Shown: positions 51,280-64,000, numbered from the stretch's first letter. The stretch is DNA of 64,000 nucleotides from Nosema muscidifuracis (GCA_028335825.1 JAIOKI010000017.1:124001-188000), one strand, 5' to 3'. A program made the numbers and translations. Notes: generated by a model from the sequence alone, not told the origin.

Positions 51280-53380
51280 TAGATGACAAGTCTCTGGAGG
51301 ATCGGCTTATTAAAGCCTACAAAGTAATCTTGAGTTATGAATACATGCATATGCAAAGAGGGACTGAAATAAAGTAAAGATGTTTTGTAAAAAATTAAGG
51401 AGTCCATTTCTAAGACTATGATAAAATAGTACAAAAGATAATCGTCGACGAGGCAGGGAACCCAAGAAGATTAAGATAATGGAAACTCCTATAAACATAT
51501 AAAATGAAGTCTCATCGAATAATATATTTATACAAGGGAAGATTGATAAATACTTTAGTGAAGCATGGCATAAGATTAAGAATAAAAAAATTGATAATGC
51601 AAAACGATCACAAAAAATATGCTCAGTTTACTGGATACAAAAATACCAGAATCTATTAGTTTAGCAATAGGATTTTTTTACACAACTATACCGTGAAAGA
51701 CAACAGCGTATGTGACCAAAATATTTCAATTATCTAAAATAAGTTACCAGAAGCACACGCACAAAGAAAGGAAAAAAGTAGTTGTAAAAAAAGCACACTA
51801 AAAATAACTGGAGATGAAAGACAAGGAAAGTATAATATTCATTGCAGAATATTTTGAAGGTAAAATATCTATTATGCAAAAATCAGATGTGTACAAGACG
51901 CCAAAGAACAAGCTCCACAAATGTAGCACTCAGTATAGGCCACGTATATATGTAAAAAATGTTTATGATTCTGTAAGACACAAATATCACATGAAGTGTA
52001 TCAAATTGATAGATGACTTTATAGAGAACATAAGAAGAAACTTGAGTTTAGAAATTATATCCAGTAATGAAAAAAACAATTAACAAAAGATTTAAAAAAG
52101 AAATTCTATGGGATGATAGTTTATCTACGCTTTTATTTGTATTATATATGAATTCATTAAGCAAAATGCTAAATGGTATCTATCAAAAAATTAAAATTTA
52201 ATCTGAGTATGTGTAGTTCTCGTGCAACCACTTCTTGTTTTAGATTACCTTGAAATTTTGACAGGTAATGATAGGGAATTTAAGGAAATGGTAAAAGAAC
52301 TCCAAACGTATTTTAAGGTAGTAGAACTTGAATGAATAGAAATCTGCAACCAATAACTAAAAGTATATAGAGAGTGCTAAACTTTTAGAAAGACATGAGA
52401 CCATCAAACATTTGATATTATTGAAGATTCAGAAGAAAGAATTACTATTGTCACAAAGAAATGAAAAATACGTAGAACAAAGCTGAATTCTAAAACTTTT
52501 TAACGCAGATAATGAAAATTCAATCTCACTAATTAGCTATGATATTGGCATTGACCAAACCTGATGAACTTAGAGAACTCGACGAAGTATTCTGGAATAT
52601 TCTAACCAAAAACCACATATACAAACACTCAGAGTTTTAAGAAGGACTGTACATGACTACAAAAGAATTAGATGGAGGTCAGAAAAATGTAGATCACAAG
52701 AGTGAGAGAATACTGCTCCTATTTTTTAATGCTTAAGAAAGTAAAAAAAATTATAAGACTCGGAAAACCAGCAATGAAGATTAAAGAGAAAATAATACTC
52801 ATCTGACTAGAAAAAACCTTTTTTTAATAAAGAAGTATTAGTTAGATGTAAAGTTTGTGTCTTAAATTTTATATAACCTTTGGAAAGAAACTCTATATAG
52901 CAAGATTAGTAAAAAATAATTACGCAAAACTATATAGATACAAATTAGACCCTCTAGTAAGTATAAAGAACTCCGCTATCTGGCTGACAAAGGGAAAATA
53001 TAACCTAAAAATTTGTTCTTTGCGGAAAAAATAATGTGTCAACTGTTGTTAAAAATATAAGACAGTTAACCATAAGGAAACCCAGCGAGATAGGATGTTA
53101 GCATATGAAGTGACATTACAAGAAATTAAGGTGCATACACTTGTAGATATACAGGAAAATAATAAACCAATATGTATATAAGTGTGTTTCGACAAAGTAT
53201 GTATAGTGGATTGAGAAGACAAAGAGCGATAAAAAATAACATAAACCGAAAATATTTATTAATAATAAATCAGGAGGAAGTTAAGAAAAAACATAAATAT
53301 GATATGTTACTGAATCACATTACATCACTATATAAATTTGAATCGACAAATAATTTCGTATGTGGTGGTATTTGATGAAA
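51280..53380 (+). mobile_element. Dong/R4-like LINE remnant, reverse-transcriptase part
   Basis: Broken frames on the plus strand match the order of a Dong/R4-type non-LTR retrotransposon: a palm segment VKNVYDSVRHKY (near 51,955), GDSLSTLLFVLYMNSLSKML (near 52,115-52,170), a following region with NDREFKEMVKEL (near 52,270), IIEDSEERITIV (near 52,420), NSAIWLTKG (near 52,970) and a final RMLAYEV that corresponds to the zinc-finger end (near 53,095). Several stops and frame changes show that it is inactive. The C-terminal endonuclease domain is missing here and is found at 58,970-59,400. Confidence 0.75.
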
Positions 53381-53399
53381 TTGGAACAAACTATTGCCG

Positions 53400-56300
53400 A
53401 CAATATAGAACTGAGCTCAAGTTAGATAGATAAACAGAAACGTATATCCTATAAGGGTTTTCAAGATGACTTTAGAAAGCTTGAAAATGAACAATCACCG
53501 TAAAATGAATATGAACTTCGGAGGTATTGGAGAGTTAGAAAAGCATAATGATTAAGAAGAGGCGAAACTTTGAGTTTTATGAACGTGAAAGACTAAAATA
53601 AAATTTACACAAACAATAGATTAATTTAGAAAAAGGTTAAAAAATGAAAACAAGAAAAAATAAAATGTTCTAGTAAATACTAATTATTTTAAGAGGGAAT
53701 CAATAGTCAATAATAACAAGTAAAAATCTTTATTCGTGCACACTCTCCTATAACAGAATTTTTCGTGTGGTCATCTCACAAGGGCTACAGAAAAAGTCTA
53801 AACAAAAATCAAATCTTAAAAATTTAGGAAGAGAAGATTTGATAAATATCTGTTTATTTATATGTTCTACATATAGTGAAAATATTATCAATCAATGACT
53901 TTAAGATATAGTTTTTAATTTTTATTGAACGATGAACAGTTACATTTCACATTATATTTTTATTCAGATTCAATTTTAGTTATTTAATCAAATCTTAGTA
54001 TGATAATTTTCTAAAAAGAATGTGAATGATGTGGGGAAGTAAAGGATATGAAGAAAATGGCAAATTTTTAAATTCGAAAATTAATAGAACTTCAATAAAG
54101 CTGTATTAAAAATGATCATGCTACCGAAAATCTCAGGTATAAACTAAAAAAATTTTACTATTAATGTGTTCCAATTAAAAACTACTTATAAAATTAAAAA
54201 AAAATTGATGAATAAACACATTTGTAGAGATGGGCTTGATACGTTATTAAAAACGAAATTTCATAGAATTACAATTTTTGTGATTAACAAAGTGATGAAT
54301 TATGTGATAGTAAAGATAGTCACGGGGTTTCGAAAGACTTTGATTGTTAACTAGGTATAAATTAGATAACATAAATATACTATGGACAAATTTAATGCAC
54401 TTACAAGAAGTCGTTATATAATTATAGTAAAACGATGGCATTGCGGAAAATTAGCAATATACTTATTTTGGCACTCTCAATTTTGATTTAGAATGAAAAT
54501 AATCTTGGAATTAAATAATGTGAAAGTAAAGGCAAAATTATTTTTTTTAACTTATTCAATAATTAAACTTCAATATCATTGTCGTAGAAGAATATCAATC
54601 GATGCGACTCTTAGTAATAAATAGTTTCGCTTGTATCAAAAAGCCATAAATAAATGATAACTTTATGTATTATGATTTGGACATTGAATATAAATAAGAA
54701 ACTTATCAACAGCATGAAACCAATTTCCTAATAATAATAGAGCGTTTACATTTTACAATTATTTTTCAAATATTGTAGATATTAGCCAATTATGCTTGGA
54801 TTTTTGGGCTCATACGACCAAAAAATCTTTATAAAAAACATTGAAGAAAATATCTTCAAAATATCAGGCCTTAAATAAAATTAAGGAAATATTTTTTCGT
54901 TAATTGATAATCAAAAGAAAACATTTTTTTGATTCGAATCTGTCAAAAAAATGAGCCAGTAATGAATATAATATTACTTCCAAAATATCTAATGTAATGA
55001 GTCATTTAACAGTTCACTTTAATTAAGTAGTATGTAATAAATTAATCTACGAATAGACTTATATTCCCAGTAAATCAGCTATGGCTTGATAAAACAATTT
55101 TATTAACCGAAAAAAGAATATATATGGCTACTAAGAGAAATATTAAAAGTGATTTAAATTACTCGTCATAAGATCTTGAACAGGAGACTGGTCGGGCTAC
55201 AGAAGCTGATGGTAAAATATATAAAAACAATGTAAATTTACGTTAAAATGTGTAGAAAAAATATGGTCCCTAAAAACACCATTTTTAAAAAATTGTCAAT
55301 TATAGATATATTACTTATTATTAAATGATGGTCTTAATACAAAAAAACAGTAATTTGAGAGTTACAAATTTTCTCAGAGATGTGTAGGATATATTCTAAA
55401 AAAGTAATATTTAGCATTGAAAAAAATATATGTACTTAAGATAATAGTATAACTTGACGAAAATAAATCCGGAAAACTCAAATGCAACAGAGGTATAGAC
55501 TAAAGAAAGTTTGGGTCCGGAATGGTAGAAAGAACACTTGATAGAAGGATAATAATGGTTTCTGTGAATTACATAAAAAAGATTATAGAGCTGCTGTAAA
55601 GGCACATTCATAAGAATCTATCATTCATCGCGATTTTTATAATATATTCAAGTTCGCGTGATCTATTTTTTGCACATTGTAAATCATTCCTCAGAATTTG
55701 TAAATTATATTAATTTGTTCCATACAAATCTTATTGAGAGTAATTGGTAGAGAGTAAATTAAAAAACACCTGCTATGCATAGAACTTGAGAAAATATAAA
55801 TTTCTTTTTGGTAATGAGAATTTTACAAGAAAATTTATTAACTAATATATCAAAAATGATTTTTATGGAAATTATTCTTTTTATTTTCCTTTTTAATGCT
55901 AAAGATCGTCAAGTAGCCCTTTGGCCAAGCTACTTTATTGAAAAAAAATTATTTTCATATTTCTTTGAAGTTCCCATAAAACTTAAAATTAAAAACTAAA
56001 ATAGTTTTCAGATTTGATATGCTAATAATTGATTCATTCCGTTAATTTTGTCATTCATACTTGGTTATCACATCATTCTTTAGTCGGTTCCCCTACATTT
56101 TTGCCTATTAGTAATGATACTTATATAGAGACATCATTGACATAAAGTCTATAAGTTATTAACCGTGAACAAATCACCCTAACAATTTTGTTATGAACTA
56201 TCACATTTGTTATGTCAATTAAATGACGTATTGAAATTGTGCAATGACAACAAGATAACATAATTAAAATTCAAAAACAAAAACTTCGCCTCATAATTTT

Positions 56301-58960
56301 TGAGATTAGCATCTTTTAATCATCATTAATTTTAACATTTTTAATATATGATAAAATTTATACGTAAATCATAACACGGGTAAAATAATAATTACAATTA
56401 TAGAGATAAGCTTATATAAATTATATCAAAATTGGATAAATTGACCACAAAGAATCTTGAAATAGAATTAACGAGAAAAGAGAATAATTTTTAATTTAAA
56501 AAAATGACAACCAATGAAAGAAGATTTAATTAAAAATAAGAAACTCGACAAAAGATGTTATTAATTATGGAAAGATATGTCTTTTGAGTCTTTAGAGGAA
56601 AATGTAACTTTGTAATCTTCTGGATAAAAAAGAAAATTAAATAGCAGCTGATTTTTAAAGAATATACAATTATCAAAATATCAAAAAGACTTGATAACCA
56701 ATAAAAGAGAATTCAAACAAGTAATTTGTAAATGTTAATCACATTGATGCCAAAGAAGATCTGCTTTATGTTACAAGAATAAAAAATCTTTTAATAATAG
56801 ATCTAAGGAAGACGTTAAGATAAATAAATCCAAAAAAAATAGAAAAGGCAAATATTTTCTGAATGAAGAATATTACGTTTATATTAATGAAAAAAATATA
56901 TTTCTAGGAGCGCCGAAAAAACTCTAACTTAGAACTTTTCAAGTCAATACAAGAAAAATATATCTAGATTTTTCTGAATGGAACAAAATTATAATAAAAG
57001 TACCGTAGTAAGTACGAAGTGATTGATATCTTCCTTAGAAACAATCACTTAAATCTGTAAATTTATCAATAATTGAACATAATATGCGGATGTAATATGA
57101 TCAACTATAATCATATATAAATACATCGATTTTGTCACGAGGATAATTTCTGAATCCAACGAAATAAATAAAATTTTGGATGCGACAAAAAGATTTCACA
57201 AAAATCAAATTAACTTACCAGGATAAAAAACATGAGAAAATATTTTATATTTTACCCAAAGGAGATATTATAATAATGATGTTAGAGAATGGTTGTGATG
57301 TCACATGTTAAAAAAGTATAACATTAAAAAAATCCAGCGAAGAATTATCAAGGAATAAAAAGGAAGAATTATTTGAAGTTAATTTAGAATTGAAACTTTA
57401 GAAAAATAAATTAAAATACCGCAAATTTACAAAGTTAAGGTAGAAGCAGAAGTAAAAGATTGCCATGAATGCAATATCTATAATTAAATAATCTTAGATC
57501 GTTATTAAAATCAGGTGGTAGCATAAGACTAATAACAAATATGATAATATTTAACAAATTAATAGTACTTGATAAATGGTCTTTGCCTAATATTTCAGAA
57601 ATAATTTATAATTTGAAGAATCAAAGATATTTTGCCAAAATTGACTAAAAGATTTTTTCGGATTAAGATAAATAAGAAGGATTGCCGCAAACAGCATTTA
57701 TAATGAAAAAAAAACAAGCTATATTAATAGAGTAGAATGCTGATGAGTTTAAAAAAACTCAATAAGTGTTTCTTAATTGTCTATGAATACAACGTTAGAA
57801 GAACATATAAAAGTATACTATTATGCTTATATGATAAATTTTATTTTTGGATAAAACCAAACAAGAACATGATAAAGCATAAAAAATAGTATAAAATCTT
57901 ACAAATAACAATATAACATCAAATAACAAGAAAAATCACTGTGTTTAGAAATTAAAAATATAAGATAACTCTATGTATAGATAATAAGAAAACTATTAAA
58001 AGTACCTATATCAGCAGAATCAGATGGATTGAAGCAATCAACAATCTTATTTTAAAAATAATTTGTCCTAGAAACAGATGTAGAGATGTAAAGGTGAACA
58101 TTTGTCAGTTGCATCACATTATGAAAGATGGGATTGATGGAAAGAAATTTTGGTTGTATTGTGAGAATTAAAACTTTGAATATTTCTTATTAGGTGGATA
58201 GTTTAAAAATTTACCAATTTTAATTTTTGAAAGCTTCAGATGACAGAGTAACAGTACATTCTCCTAAATTTTAGCGATGAATAAAAGGATTCAAGTGTCA
58301 AATTTTATAATTGAATAAACAAATATTGCAAAGTTTCTTATGACTACGGTCTAAGTAGAATAGAAAACAATGAAGTGGTGACAATTTAACAAAGAAAGAT
58401 TTTTCAGACTTTTATAAAAATTTAGTGAGAAATTCAAATGATATAAAAAGTTAATAGATGTATTGTATAATTAAAGTTAGTAAAAGAAATATCAAAAAAC
58501 TTTGTTTAATGCAAATGTATAATCAAATAAAAGTAAAGAACCTATGTATATTGATTTTTATGACATGTAAGAAAAAACCCTCGAATTTGACACTATAGGA
58601 CCTTTAAATGCAAATACATTGTTAATGCAATGATTTTTTACATATATAGATTTTCTGAAGTATTTAAAAACAAGAAACTTCAAAATTATAAAAGTTTTAA
58701 AAATAAATGACCAAGTAAAAATAAAAGATACTAGAAATATAATCTTAGATTGAGCATCAATAAATGGTATAAACAAAAAATAGTTTCTGTTTGAAATCAT
58801 AAATCCAATGGCAGAATAGATGTGCTTTGTAAGAGAATATTACAAAATGTATAAAACATATACAATAGTATGAGTCATAGTAGTATACACATGACGTAAG
58901 AGAATATGAGTAAAAGAAGAGATACAAAAAAGTAAAAAATGTACAATTTGAAATGCCCGG
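53400..58960 (+). mobile_element. Ty3/gypsy-type fossil, apparently inserted in the R4-like LINE
   Basis: A decayed LTR-retrotransposon pol on the plus strand. The reverse transcriptase is clearest at about 57,500-57,950 (fingers to active-site region), and possible RNase H-like sequence follows at about 58,020-58,300. Material from 53,400 to 57,400 would have to be its 5' LTR, gag and protease, but I cannot recognise these. It is broken by many changes (well over ten), so it is old, but younger than the LINE it interrupts. The limits are inferred from the two halves of the LINE, not from visible LTRs. Confidence 0.55.
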
Positions 58961-58969
58961 AAATAAATA

Positions 58970-59400
58970 ATGAAATACGTAAATATAAGATATATATACG
59001 ATACTAATAAAGACGTAGAGATTAGGGTCGACACAGCAATTAGGACAGATATTAAAATAAAACATAACAAATCAGATATTATTGTAATAGACAGAAGGAA
59101 GAAGGAAATATTAATAGTAGATGTGGGTATTACTACAACCAGTGAAAATTTACAGTAGGTCTAAACCGAAAAATTGAGAAAGTATGATCTTCTTGCAAAT
59201 GAATTAACACAAATTCACGGGTATAAAACGGTTATTGTGTCGTATGTATTAACATCAGATGGCGTAGTATCAATTTTTCATGATATTCACAGAAGAAGAC
59301 TGGAGATATCTGTCAAGATTAAAGCTTACATTCAGCGTATAGTCTTTTAAAAGACCTTAGAGAGTATTTCACTTGACTACATAAGACATTGAGACCTTAA
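58970..59400 (+). mobile_element. Dong/R4-like LINE remnant, C-terminal endonuclease domain
   Basis: An open stretch from 58,970 includes VEIRVDTAIRTDIKIKHN and SDIIVIDRRKKEILIVDVGI, the core of the restriction-like endonuclease domain (PD-x-D/E-x-K type; the first residue of PD is Ser here) of R4/Dong LINEs. It continues in another frame with KYDLLANEL and a SYVLTSDGVVS segment to about 59,400. It follows on from the zinc-finger end at 53.1 kb, so both pieces most simply belong to one element divided by about 5.6 kb. Confidence 0.75.
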
Positions 59401-60039
59401 TAATGGCAGCAGTCCATTTGAGGAAAACATTCTAGAAATAAAAATGCAAGAGAAGAGCCGGGCCTTAGCTGTATCAAAGCATAAACATTTTTGGCTTCAT
59501 AAATAAATTATTTTCAAATACGATAGACTAGAACAAATTATAAAAGTATAATTTTTAAGATTTCTATTCATCTTTAATTCATTATATGTTTCAAGTATAT
59601 CATATGATATCTATTTTGGTCAGAATATTACTCTATATATGTGCTTAAGTCTACAAGAATGCACCAGTACAGTTACAGTTGTTTATTTTCTTGATTTTTC
59701 CTCACGCCATTTTCCATAGATAGATTCACTCTAGTGAGAGATGAGAAGAGTACGGAAATTAGCATAAATAGATTATTGTTGGTTAAATATTGTATTCAAA
59801 ATAACACTGAATCCTAAGTTTAGCCTGCTTTGGAATATGTAATTTTATAATTAAATGAAAACATAGAAGCAATCTAATATATTTTTATGTCTCTGTTTTT
59901 AATTTTCAAATTTAACATTTAAACAGATAAAATTAGCAACCTGATATTTGTGCTAAAGAAAAGTCTATATAAAATATTGTTATAATATTATCTTCCTCAA
60001 TAATCAAAGCTATATATTTTGATAAATATACACATGGGG
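59400..60039. other. AT-rich DNA without recognised feature
   Basis: No gene or repeat recognised between the R4-like remnant and the younger LINE. Confidence 0.5.
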
Positions 60040-61807
60040 TTCCTGAAAGCCATGGTTCTAACTTACGCAGGAGCTGATGTTCGTTGCTTTAATAATGTTT
60101 GAGTATTTTGAATTATTAAAGGTATTTATTACACTACCGTGCGAGTTAAAATCGCTGGTGATACAAGCAGTGGCTATAGCTACAGAAAAGGTGTGAGACA
60201 AGGATGCCCTTGTTCTCCAATGTTGTTTAATTTGTTTATTAATGACATTTTTGATGACATGACAAAAGTGATTGTACCTCGATCAACAATAGCAATACCA
60301 GGACTGATGTTTGCAGATGACATAGTTGTCTTCGGTGATTCAAAAAATGATTTGGAACTAAAAATTCAACAAATCAGTAAATGGGCAGTTGACAATCAAA
60401 TGAGAGTTAACTGTAACAAAAGTGGTATTCTCGTGTGGAATACCAATACAAGCTATGAGTCAGAAGATATCTCTATAGATATTGACTTCGGAAAGATCTG
60501 TGAAGTCACAGAATACAGGTATTTGGGTGTTTTGATTAAAAGAAGCACCCTCGAAGATCATCTTGTAAAAGATGGAGCCTTTAGAGGCAAAAAAGCATTA
60601 GAAGCATTGAAACCAAAGCTTCTTAACAAGAGTATATGTATTCCGTTTAAGGGAATACTAATAAAGAATGTACTAGTACCTGCACTCATGTACGGTAGTG
60701 AGTTATGGGGAATGTCTAGCACAAGATCAGGGAGAATCAGTAGGATTCTCAGAAAAGCTGTTCGGATGATATTCTGGACAAAAATAGTTCCATTAGATAG
60801 GATAATGGATGAGTTCTGTATTAACAGGATTCAAATACAAGCAGCTCTAAATCGCTTTAGAGCACTGAGGAAGTGGAAACACAACAAAACTATAATCTCG
60901 GAATTTGTAGAACAAGTTCCAAGAGCCAAAAAGACTACATGGAGTTCAAGAACTCGACGGTGGTGTAAAAGATATGTCGGACACGACTATGAAATTATTG
61001 ACTACAAAGTAGCCAAACAAAGAATAATAGAGGTATTAAAAGGTAGGAGATCTTATAATACTACCATAGCATCCTCACTAGCAGCACAGTATGGTATATT
61101 TGAGTCTCAACTCAAGTAAATAAGAGACAGATAAGGAATTACACTAAAGTAAGGTGTAATTTAATTAGATGATCTTCTGCGTTAGCTAATGCTCGTAGAA
61201 TCCCTCAGTATTATAGAGAACATTGCTTTCTATGTGAGGGAGAACAGGAAAATCTTGAACATTTCCTGTTAGATTGTCCATCCTTATCTGAGACAAGATC
61301 TCTTTATGAGAACAAAATTACAGAGTTAAATTCTTTAACTCTAACAAAAATAGAACGAGTTAATATGATCATTGGTAATATAAATGACATTAAAACTTCA
61401 CCAACAGGAAGAAAAGCTCTACTTGCAAGAGTAGAATTTCTTGATAAAATGATAGTACAAAGATATATCATTGTACAACAAAAGTGTAGACTTCATGTCT
61501 CATCAGAGTAAATCTGATACAAAAGTAGCTAATTTATTAGCAACAAAAGAATTAAATTATGACCTGGGAGGGGTTTGGCTTAAAGCTGCATATTTTGCCG
61601 TAGCATTCCGCTGAACTGAGTTGTGTTCTTAATTGGTGTATTGAACCAGGCGATAACCCAAAATCCTGCTGAACGCAGGTCTCAGTCTTTATGACTGAAG
61701 GATTTTAACTAATCCTAAGGGGTTCTCAATCTTCCTACAAGCAAGGCCTTCATGGTATGCTAGTGTGTGTCACATAATATTGGATGTAGAAGTTTTTACT
61801 CGCTATG
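60040..61807 (+). mobile_element. LINE copy with reverse transcriptase and 3' untranslated region
   Basis: About 1.77 kb. It starts with a part (60,040-60,130) that is also found at 17,728 and that contains in-frame stops in both copies. The reverse-transcriptase frame, the zinc-knuckle coding part and the 3' untranslated region shared with the rDNA-side copy follow. The shared part is roughly 97 percent identical, so both insertions are recent. It lies in a cluster of older fossils. Upstream of 60,040 the LINE cannot be followed. Confidence 0.92.
60139..61119 (+). CDS. LINE reverse transcriptase, palm to thumb
   Basis: A 326-residue frame with non-LTR reverse-transcriptase motifs: RKGVRQGCPCSPMLFNLFI (motif 4 region, residues about 17-35), the active site FADDIVVFGDS (about 73-83), an EYRYLGVLI segment and the thumb shared with the rDNA-side copy. 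The first codon is GTG at 60,139; the frame continues upstream into IIKGIYYTTVRV before reaching stops. It ends early at 61,119 because about 16-18 bases present in the other copy (after CTCAAGTA) are missing; the C-terminal zinc-finger part then continues in a different frame to about 61,510. Not a functional full-length protein. Confidence 0.88.
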   Translation: MRVKIAGDTSSGYSYRKGVRQGCPCSPMLFNLFINDIFDDMTKVIVPRSTIAIPGLMFADDIVVFGDSKNDLELKIQQISKWAVDNQMRVNCNKSGILVWNTNTSYESEDISIDIDFGKICEVTEYRYLGVLIKRSTLEDHLVKDGAFRGKKALEALKPKLLNKSICIPFKGILIKNVLVPALMYGSELWGMSSTRSGRISRILRKAVRMIFWTKIVPLDRIMDEFCINRIQIQAALNRFRALRKWKHNKTIISEFVEQVPRAKKTTWSSRTRRWCKRYVGHDYEIIDYKVAKQRIIEVLKGRRSYNTTIASSLAAQYGIFESQLK

Positions 61808-61999
61808 AAAATTATTTGGAGATATTTTTTGTTAGAAGTTTTTTATATTTTACCTGAAAGAAATCTATAGCAAAACAAGTAAAAACTTTAAAAAATTTTA
61901 GAGCTATTGGGTTAAGAATGAGTTTTTATAATTAAAGAATTTGAATGTGAAATTAAAACATTATAGAACAAAAAGGTAGTTGACAATACATATATTATG

Positions 62000-64000
62000 C
62001 CATAAGTTTTCAAGTAAAAGTTGAAGTTAAAGTATAGAGATTGTTAAAAAAGAATATATGCAAAAATGAAAAATTTAATTGGTTGAATAATGTTAGACCA
62101 GTAATCAAACCATATATTTCTTTGAGATTTACAACTATTTTAATGATACTTAACCAAATTTCATTTATAGTATACCTTTTATAGGCAAAAATATCTGAAT
62201 TAGATATGATGAAAACAGCATTTAGAATAAATAATAAAACTTATGAATGAACAAAATTGCTAATTAGTTAAAACTTACTTTTTTGTTTAAAAATAGTAAA
62301 TAATAATCTAGATTCAAAAATTAAAATGATATGTTTTGCATATGTTGATAATATTCTAATATACTCAAAAACTAAAGAAGAACATATTAAACGTTGAAAG
62401 TTTCTGTTTGAAATCAATAAAGTAGGATTTACTACAAATGAGATGAAATCGAAAATGAAATTTTGCAACTTAGGTTATAGGAAAATAAAACTAACTTTTA
62501 ATTAATAAAACAGAAAGTATCAGATAATTTTCCAGACAAAAAAATATATATCTCGTTCGGAAATTATAGAAAATTTATAGAGAACTACACTAAGTTGACT
62601 CAGAGTCGTTATTGTTGATAAAGAAAAAAAATTCAATTTGAGTTAAGAACAGAAAGAGAAGTTAAAAAATAAAAAAAATAGTTAGTACAAAATGTTTGCA
62701 TCAGCAGAATATTAAACAACATGATGTTTTTATTACAGATGAATTTAATAACTCGAAGATTTTTTTGTGCTAATCCATACAATTAAAAAAACAATTGCTT
62801 TTGAACAACGAAAATTGAGGAATGCAGAATTTTAGTATAGCGAAGAAAAAAAATTCTTGAAGTTTTATGGTCATTAAGCGGTTATAATATTTTAAATGTG
62901 ACTAAAAATTGATTCGCACAGAGATCATAAGTTTCACGAAACTATAAATACAAACGGTAATATATATTTTAGCAGAATGTTAAGATGAAAAAACGAATCC
63001 GGATGCATGATTTTGGGGCTAAATATAAGAAACCAAAAAAATTAAAACATAGAATGCTCTTTTTAAAAGTTTAAATGAATCAAGTAAAAAAGAGTATTTA
63101 ATAAATACAATTTTTAAGGTGCAGGAAGATTGTTTACAGAGTAGAAAAACTAACTTAAAGATTTTAAGAAGGATAAACGGAATAACAACGAAACAGATTA
63201 AAGAAATATTAAACATATGGCTAGATGTAAACAGTAAATTTTTACATGTCTAAATATATTTATACATTTAGAAGCGTTTGAACCAGAAGAGAAAGAATCC
63301 TTAATATAACTGAACTATTGAGTGGTAAATATGCTACTACAGTCGATTGTTTTTTAATATTTGAATTTGCGAAAGTATTCGATATTAGAGCAATGAAAAA
63401 TGTACTTAACTATGAAAAGATTCGTATTAGACAAAGATTAATAGAATATTACCGATATTATTAAAGGCTGAATGAAAATCAATTTTAATCATATAATGTC
63501 TAGTCATCATTGTTGTTTAAATGAAAAATTAGGACAAGGCTTGAGAAAATAAGATAATAAAATCAGGTTTAAATTATGTGTATAAAGAGTATTTGAAGTA
63601 GTTAATGTGGCATTTCATTTCTATTCTGAAATAACACAAATAATATTTAACATGGAAATTTTAAATGAAGTAAAAAAAGAAATTTAGAAAAATGTGTTTA
63701 AAGAATAACAAATTTCTCAATTATAGTAATTATAAAAATTACAATTAAATGATAAAATTTTGATTTAAGATGTCGCACATAAATTTAAATATTAGCCTAG
63801 ATGTATATTAGGAATACATGAGCCAACTTAAAAAAATCACAGGTATTAATTTTTAATTGTGAGATGGTATACTGTTATAATATCATAATTTTCTGTTTTA
63901 TTAAATGCCCTAAACTTATCAATGTTTAACAATGAGATTTATTCGAATGCATTAAATCTAATCTAAGACGTAATGTAATGAATCACTTCTATTAACTTTA
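62000..64000 (+). mobile_element. Ty3/gypsy-type fossil running out of the window
   Basis: Decayed pol on the plus strand with parts in the normal order: the reverse-transcriptase active-site region near 62,330, the connection near 62,560, RNase H-like sequence near 62,730-63,030 and a possible integrase core near 63,320-63,500. Broken by many changes (more than ten), hence old. The start may be hidden by the LINE insertion upstream, and the end lies beyond position 64,000. Confidence 0.6.

Noticed and set aside
51814-52083. Independent 89-codon gene
   Set aside because: It is a surviving piece of the Dong/R4-like LINE reverse transcriptase.
1-64000. Telomeric repeats marking a chromosome end
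   Set aside because: Looked for TTAGG-, TTAGGG- and similar arrays at both window ends; none seen.

Overview
This window is microsporidian nuclear DNA, almost certainly from the Nosema/Vairimorpha group. The evidence is: strongly AT-rich sequence with compact, mostly intronless genes; a CCC motif a few bases before most start codons (17 of about 23 genes), the translation/transcription start signal known from microsporidia; short Nosema-like ribosomal RNA genes (SSU about 1.24 kb, LSU about 2.5 kb with a 5.8S-like stretch fused at its 5' end); and a microsporidian gene set (reduced proteasome, PDH E1 beta without the rest of the complex, DPM1 and Ktr-type mannosyltransferases).

Layout. Positions 1-39,600 are a core region with about two dozen single-copy genes on both strands. 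They cover translation (tRNA-Leu, eS1, eEF1A, eIF1A, ValRS), proteolysis (proteasome beta7, Ufd2), ribosome assembly (Utp13-like WD40), nucleotide metabolism (ITPase, thymidylate kinase), chromatin and chromosomes (Rsc6/Swp73 SWIB protein, Arp4, an Arp-like protein with a zinc finger, a MIS12-like kinetochore candidate, Spo11), glycosylation (DPM1, Ktr), membranes (amino-acid transporter, TMEM33-like protein, two membrane proteins of unknown role), PDH E1 beta, an alpha/beta hydrolase and a domesticated MULE-transposase derivative. Spacers are AT-rich and have grown by local tandem duplication, several times copying the end of the neighbouring gene. One larger gap (14.7-18.2 kb) holds a folded RNA that looks like RNase P/MRP RNA.

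Positions 39,617-44,640 are a junction: a 5'-truncated LINE copy, then one rDNA unit (SSU-ITS-LSU) on the minus strand. Positions 45-64 kb contain no host gene I can recognise. They are a graveyard of decayed transposable elements: at least three Ty3/gypsy-type fossils, a Dong/R4-like LINE apparently split by one of those fossils, and a younger LINE copy almost identical to the one beside the rDNA. The order core genes - rDNA - transposon graveyard suggests approach to a chromosome end, but no telomeric repeat lies inside the window.

Two housekeeping genes are interrupted: ValRS by one in-frame TAG at a normally tryptophan codon, and Ufd2 by a frameshift in an A8 run. The most unusual items are the structured RNA, the eightfold repetition of the start region of the MIS12-like gene, the interrupted ValRS and the MULE-derived DNA-binding protein.
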